Below, one piece after another: positions 61,501-64,000 of a stretch of 64,000 nucleotides of DNA. Position 1 is the stretch's first letter. Every line of letters starts with the position of its first letter. Below the pieces are notes generated by a model, which ran no database searches, had not been told where the DNA came from, and worked only from the letters and a program-made list of their open reading frames with translations. Source of the DNA: Aldrovandia affinis (Eukaryota; Chordata; Actinopteri; Notacanthiformes; Halosauridae); NCBI GenBank assembly GCA_029706075.1, contig JAINUG010000031.1, positions 496,001 through 560,000 on the forward strand. The letters are read 5' to 3'. A program made the position numbers and the translations under genes.

Positions 61501-63171
61501 CCTCTGATGCATGGTATTTATCTTACCTCCATGTCGAGAAGCTTTCCATTCTTCAACCACCTGTATGAAGGGTTAGGCTTTCCGCTTGCCCTGCACTCCC
61601 ACAAAAGATCGGCTTCGATAGACATGTAGGCATCTTTCATCGTCTGAGCCCAATACAGATGTTCCACATCTGAAAACAAACACTGACAGCTGATTCCTGC
61701 TAGCTTATTCTGTAGCTTATGTTTCATTAAACATCTGGGCACCTAACTATTATGAATGTAAACATGACATACCAAAATCTAATCAAAATAATGTCTCTAT
61801 TCAATCTGATCACAATTAACTTTGTCCTTAACTTTGAGTAAAGACCCACTGGGAACTATAAATACCTGGTTTAAATGAAAACTTGAGAGTAGCCAATGGA
61901 ACATGGTAATTACCATATTGTGGTGAAAATTACAGTAGTGAGATGGCTTTGGAAAAAGTGGTCTTATAGTAGTTGTTGTAGTCCAAGTCCAAGATTTTGG
62001 AACAATATTTAATTAGACACAAAACGATGCTCTGTACTATCAATTTCACCTTTACAATACCAAAAGCATATCAAATTATAATTATACATGAATAAACTGC
62101 TTATTCACAGACATAAGTTTATGGTCACATTCAACAATTAATTTGCGCATCCCAATAGCTAATGGTTTTTAAAAAATATGCGTAAACAATAGAAGAAGAA
62201 AAAAAAGAAGAACACATTTCAAATGTGTTACTCAAAGCTAAGGACAAAGCACACTACAGTTAGAATGCATAGAAGCCTATGGCCAAAACTGTCATAACGT
62301 GAATATCACAAACCATAGCCCAATATTGCAGTAATGTGGATGGGCTGGCAGATATTGCCTCTAGCTGCAAGTGGTACAGTATTCTATTTTTTATGCTCTA
62401 CTTGCTAACAGTAACATTCTTGTTGGCAAGCAATGGCTTAGCATCCTCAAAAACCACAAAACAGAAAGGTTAATTGGTACAAATTAATTCCAGATTATCC
62501 TGTCTTCATAATACCCTCTCGCAGAGCAAGAAAACTGTTATTAAGCGCAGACTTTATAATTAGTTGAAGAGGCATTTAATTAGACTTGCTTTGCTGAATT
62601 TGGACAATAAAAACAACTTCATCCACTGCCTTTAAAAATATTTAATTATCTAGCATCTTGTCTGGATGCCATTTACTGATTCTCTTCTCTTACACCAAAC
62701 AATTACATAAAAAATTAAACATAACCATCATAAAAACACACATTTGTATAACAAAATGAAATATACACAAATATTAATTATGAAGAACTACTTCCTATGT
62801 ACTCAATGAGTAGCAATCATGTGTACAATCTTAATATGTATATATCTAGTATTTGTAATTACTGGTTTGAATTTATGTTCTATTTCATTACATATACAGA
62901 GATGGTGTGTACATATATAATTGAACTTTTTTTATTTTAGTTTAAGGGATGTCCAACTCCACCAGATTCATTTTGATTGACCATACCATAGAATATCACT
63001 CGACCCTTGGCAGCATTTTGTCCTCTGGAGTTCTCTGCGATGCATTCATATAAACCTGCATCTTCTGGTCGAAAATATGGGATTTCTAGGACACCGTTGG
63101 AGTTGTTGATTTTAATCTTGCCAGGAAAGGGTTTTCCATCTGCTCTTCTCCATGTGATGACAGGCACGGGG
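40202..63171 (-). CDS. cntn3: Contactin-3-like neuronal Ig/FNIII adhesion molecule, 15 internal exons (partial)
   Basis: Contactins are GPI-anchored axonal adhesion proteins of six Ig and four FNIII domains acting at the neuronal surface. The exons here, high to low coordinate, encode the second half of Ig3, Ig4, Ig5, Ig6, FN1-FN3 and FN4 as far as PIRIPKMS, about 740 residues of an expected ~1,030. The Ig cysteines are visible: YECIAEN; WECRASG and YQCLAEN; IECRPHA and YTCVARN; LPCEVSK and YVCMVHT. All exons have AG acceptors and GT donors, and every phase joins. Contactin-3 is preferred over 4, 5 or 6 from recalled family sequence, for example [51 protein letters not shown] and SDGGDGSSS. 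The 5' exons lie past position 64000; the last exon was not found. A teleost paralogue (3a or 3b) cannot be assigned. Confidence 0.93.
40687..40737. repeat. (TG)n microsatellite, ~25 units
   Basis: Uninterrupted TG repeat about 315 bp upstream, in gene direction, of the FN4 second-half exon. Confidence 0.97.
41194..42774 (+). mobile_element. Full-length Tc1-like transposon, inactive (1,581 bp)
   Basis: Ends are TACGGTGCCCCTTCAAAGTC and, inverted, GACTTTAAAGGGCCACTGTA; similarity continues inward for about 70 bp (AACTTTTGTTGCCTTACAG). TA dinucleotides sit at both ends as expected. The length is typical of a complete Tc1 element. It lies in the cntn3 intron between the two FN4 exons, opposite to the gene. 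Confidence 0.93.
41569..42432 (+). pseudogene. Tc1-like transposase, broken by stops and frameshifts
   Basis: It starts [10 protein letters not shown] at 41569, then an early stop, then the paired helix-turn-helix region ([37 protein letters not shown]). The DDE domain is damaged in the middle ([14 protein letters not shown]) but keeps [20 protein letters not shown] and [19 protein letters not shown], with the second Asp and Glu. At least two stops and one frameshift rule out activity. Confidence 0.9.
44183..44350 (+). repeat. tRNA-headed SINE
   Basis: GGGGCCTCTGGTAGCGTAAC and GGTCTAAGCATTCGCTTGC (A-box region), then GCGGTTCGTAGCC (B-box), then a GC-rich body. Same family as 15043-15175. It lies 140 bases from the FN4a donor site. 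Confidence 0.75.
44490..44602 (-). CDS. cntn3: cntn3 exon: FN4, first half
   Basis: Encodes [36 protein letters not shown]. Acceptor TTTTCAG, donor gtgaga; ends in phase 0. A SINE lies just 3' of it (44183-44350). Confidence 0.95.
44881..45426 (+). repeat. LTR-like repeat, copy 3 (546 bp, in cntn3 intron)
   Basis: It starts TGTTAAATGACGTGGCACAC and ends CCAAGCTAATGTCACTACA, with AATAAA about 50 bases before the end. Interior blocks match 22681-23550. About 320 bp are missing relative to copy 2. A C12 tract is at about 45069-45082. A solo LTR is possible but not shown. Confidence 0.5.
46076..46256 (-). CDS. cntn3: cntn3 exon: FN3, second half
   Basis: Encodes [60 protein letters not shown]. 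Acceptor TTATCAG, donor gtgagt. Confidence 0.95.
46752..46867 (-). CDS. cntn3: cntn3 exon: FN3, first half
   Basis: Encodes [38 protein letters not shown]. Acceptor GCACAG, donor gtaggg; ends in phase 0. Confidence 0.94.
47090..47640. other. Intronic stretch with CAC/CCA-rich low-complexity tract
   Basis: Between the FN2 and FN3 exons. It contains (CCA)n-like sequence at about 47430-47460 and a GA-rich run near 47683-47699. No element recognised. Confidence 0.4.
48273..48507 (-). CDS. cntn3: cntn3 exon: FN2, remainder
   Basis: Encodes [78 protein letters not shown]. Acceptor CCAAAG. The donor gttggt is weak but is fixed by phase and homology. It is one of the strongest contactin-3 matches in the window. 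Confidence 0.96.
48734..49955 (-). repeat. Repeat family R, copy R4 (inverted, in cntn3 intron)
   Basis: The plus strand begins CTCTAGTTTGGGGAGGATGG and ends TTGACAACGAAACTAGAGC. This is R3 in reverse, including TAACTTATTCTTCTTAAACC and CCTCACCACACCCACAGG. Both short inverted termini are kept. It lies wholly in the intron between FN2a and FN2b. Confidence 0.85.
50208..50278 (-). CDS. cntn3: cntn3 exon: FN2 start (71-bp microexon)
   Basis: Encodes [23 protein letters not shown]. It is too short for simple frame finding; it was located from the contactin linker [10 protein letters not shown], acceptor AAACAG, donor gtaaga and exact phase fit with both neighbours. Confidence 0.94.
51095..51244 (-). 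CDS. cntn3: cntn3 exon: FN1, second half
   Basis: Encodes [49 protein letters not shown], with the FNIII LNPW.DYEFRV motif. Acceptor ATCCTAG, donor gtacag. Confidence 0.95.
51890..52048 (-). CDS. cntn3: cntn3 exon: FN1, first half
   Basis: Encodes [52 protein letters not shown]. Starts with the conserved G-PPG linker after Ig6. Acceptor CTGCCAG, donor gtactg. Confidence 0.95.
52405..52522 (-). CDS. cntn3: cntn3 exon: Ig6, second half
   Basis: Encodes [39 protein letters not shown]. Acceptor CTGGCAG, donor gtacgc. The join is one residue shorter than the GGQDSAGDL junction I recall for mammalian contactin-3. Confidence 0.93.
53275..53447 (-). CDS. cntn3: cntn3 exon: Ig6, first half
   Basis: Encodes [57 protein letters not shown]. 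Acceptor TTGACAG, donor gtacgc. Phase 1 in, 0 out. Confidence 0.95.
53673..53793 (-). other. Orphan exon-like frame in a cntn3 intron
   Basis: A 121-bp segment on the minus strand is bounded by TTCCAG and gtagtg and reads [40 protein letters not shown] without stops, with protein-like composition. In the phase needed to join the flanking Ig5b and Ig6a exons it would meet a stop, so it is not an in-frame cntn3 cassette. It may be a pseudo-exon, a poison exon or a relic of another gene. Confidence 0.3.
55040..55167 (-). CDS. cntn3: cntn3 exon: Ig5, second half
   Basis: Encodes [42 protein letters not shown]. The acceptor AATCAG was chosen over a second AG four bases later because only it keeps the frame. 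Donor gtacat. Confidence 0.94.
57487..57637 (-). CDS. cntn3: cntn3 exon: Ig5, first half
   Basis: Encodes [49 protein letters not shown]. Acceptor CACACAG, donor gtacat. Phase 1 in, 2 out. Confidence 0.95.
58517..58568. repeat. (TG)n microsatellite, 26 units
   Basis: Uninterrupted TG tract 68 bases 3' of the Ig4b exon in gene direction, in the intron near its donor. Confidence 0.97.
58637..58766 (-). CDS. cntn3: cntn3 exon: Ig4, second half
   Basis: Encodes [43 protein letters not shown]. No in-frame ATG opens it; borders were set from acceptor CACCAG, donor gtaaga and phase 0 to 1. Matches the GMYQC.AEN.HGV pattern of contactin Ig4. Confidence 0.93.
58767..61526. other. Long cntn3 intron (Ig4a to Ig4b)
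   Basis: 2.76 kb without coding sequence. The stretch 59150-59400 is dense in GCTAGC/TTAGCTA palindromic words; a perfect-looking foldback is at 60791-60864. Confidence 0.6.
60791..60864. repeat. 36-bp inverted repeat with 2-base loop
   Basis: ATTTAAGTTCAATACAAATT, GTGAGCAGTTGTAATA, then TG, then the near-exact reverse complement. Only two positions fail to pair (C/T and A/G). A 74-nt hairpin inside the cntn3 intron. Confidence 0.93.
61527..61669 (-). CDS. cntn3: cntn3 exon: Ig4, first half
   Basis: Encodes [47 protein letters not shown]. Acceptor TTTTCAG, donor gtaaga; ends in phase 0. The 2.8-kb intron that follows holds a foldback at 60791-60864. Confidence 0.95.
61740..62940. other. cntn3 intron (Ig3b to Ig4a)
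   Basis: AT-rich, no element recognised. Confidence 0.5.
62987..63171 (-). CDS. cntn3: cntn3 exon: Ig3, second half
   Basis: Encodes [18 protein letters not shown] ... [20 protein letters not shown] ... RVIFY, with the Ig3 Trp and second Cys. Acceptor TAG at its 5' end, donor gtatgg. One base completes the previous codon; it ends on one base of the next. Confidence 0.95.
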
Positions 63172-63261
63172 CTAGATCAGGTCAAGCATAAATGTCATTT
63201 CAGCCACATGCTGTATGTTTCCACACATGGAGACAATACCTCTTTTTTGAGGGATTTTTGC

Positions 63262-63560
63262 TTTATTCCCATTTTTTACTCCCAATTTGGTATCCAATTA
63301 TACCCTCTCTTTTTCATGTCAATTATCCCCTCCCTCATATGAGAACTCGCTGCCATATTCCCGAGACCGGTAGTGAGCGATGCACCGCCTTCTCCGAGCC
63401 GGCATCCGTCTAAGCCTAAGCCTGTCACCGTAACACATAGGACCACTCCTATATGCAGCGAGCGCATTCAGCTTTTATCCCTCCCCCATCCCTGGGACGG
63501 ACAGCCAATTTCCGCCCCCTAGTGGCACTCCCGGCCAGAGCCGAAACTGGCGCAAGAGAC
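63262..63560 (-). repeat. SINE-like repeat, minus orientation
   Basis: The plus strand runs from CCCAATTTGGTATCCAATTA to CTCCCGGCCAGAGCC. Its complement contains GGCTCTGGCCGGGAGTGCCA, the body shared with the SINE in unit A, and GGCTGTCCGTCCCAGGG, resembling 44283. It lies close 5' of the Ig3b exon in gene direction. Confidence 0.6.
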
Positions 63561-63561
63561 G

Positions 63562-63650
63562 ATGCATCTTTAAAACAAGGAAAGCCATTGATAAACAGGA
63601 GACACAATGCATCTTTAAAACAGGGAAAGCCATTGATAAACAGGAAATGC
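63562..63650. repeat. Two-copy tandem duplication, 45-bp period
   Basis: ATGCATCTTTAAAACAAGGA and AAGCCATTGATAAACAGG at 63562 recur at 63607 with one change (CAAGG to CAGGG). Confidence 0.95.
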
Positions 63651-64000
63651 TTGATCCATGCCGTGGCTGTTCAGCAGAACCTTTAACATTATGCAAAATC
63701 TGTAAGGCTTTTTGAAGTGTGTTTAATGAGGAAAAGAATTGTTTTGCATTGTTTTTGGCATTTAGAAATGGATTTCATAAAAAGGGGAAGATAATGGCCA
63801 TTTCAATTCTCACTAGCAAACCATGGCTGACAACTTGCATTTAAAAATTCTGTGTTTACAGTTACTAAATTCAGCTTGTACCATTATGGAGGGGTGGCTG
63901 GAGTCTAAAACACAAACACACAAAGCTGTACAAATGGGAATAAAGGATAATTTGTATATGCATGTATCTCCAAAGCTATCAGCTTGCAGTATCTCCCTTA
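63651..64000. other. cntn3 intron sequence to the window edge
   Basis: No exon recognised; the first half of Ig3 and everything 5' of it must lie beyond 64000. Confidence 0.5.

Noticed and set aside
40687..63650. CRISPR-like array or prokaryotic operon
   Set aside because: Repeats here are simple microsatellites, SINEs and tandem pairs; no regularly spaced identical repeats with unique spacers, and the gene structure is spliced.

Overview
The window is nuclear DNA of a ray-finned (teleost-like) fish. It is AT-rich and packed with fish-type transposons: several Tc1/mariner families, hAT and piggyBac relics, L2/CR1-like LINEs and tRNA-headed SINEs. It carries one recognisable host gene whose exons have vertebrate splice sites. 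No bacterial or organellar features are visible.

The right-hand 24 kb (about 40.2-63.2 kb) holds 15 consecutive coding exons of a contactin gene on the minus strand. They run from the second half of Ig domain 3 to the second half of fibronectin III domain 4. Every exon has AG/GT borders and all 15 phases join without a break (2,222 coding bases). Sequence detail fits contactin-3 (CNTN3/BIG-1) best. The signal peptide, Ig1, Ig2 and first half of Ig3 lie beyond the right edge; the final exon with the GPI signal was not found. Introns carry a Tc1 relic, an LTR-like repeat, one copy of an undescribed ~1.2-1.5 kb repeat (R), SINEs, two (TG)n tracts and a foldback.

The left-hand 40 kb has no recognised single-copy host gene. 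Two copies of a repeated, apparently intronless gene unit (unit A) lie at 1-1146 and 21.2-22.6 kb. It encodes a protein with an N-terminal array of a 14-residue repeat followed by a probable coiled-coil segment. I do not recognise this family, and it is the best candidate here for something new. In the second copy unit A is fused to a 270-bp segment (unit B) that also sits, without visible change, 5.8 kb upstream. Just upstream of the second copy is a minus-strand LINE of about 3.7 kb that looks nearly intact apart from four frameshifts, three of them in short A/T homopolymers. Further right are an older LINE remnant split by Tc1-like elements, a piggyBac relic, and three plus-strand copies of R. 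A perfect 44-bp inverted repeat lies at 11.65-11.74 kb.

The parts do not form a pathway. This is a contactin locus next to, and invaded by, mobile DNA, with a repeated gene family on the left. Several single-base homopolymer differences in the LINE and in unit A copy 2 could be assembly consensus errors, so the broken calls there are provisional.
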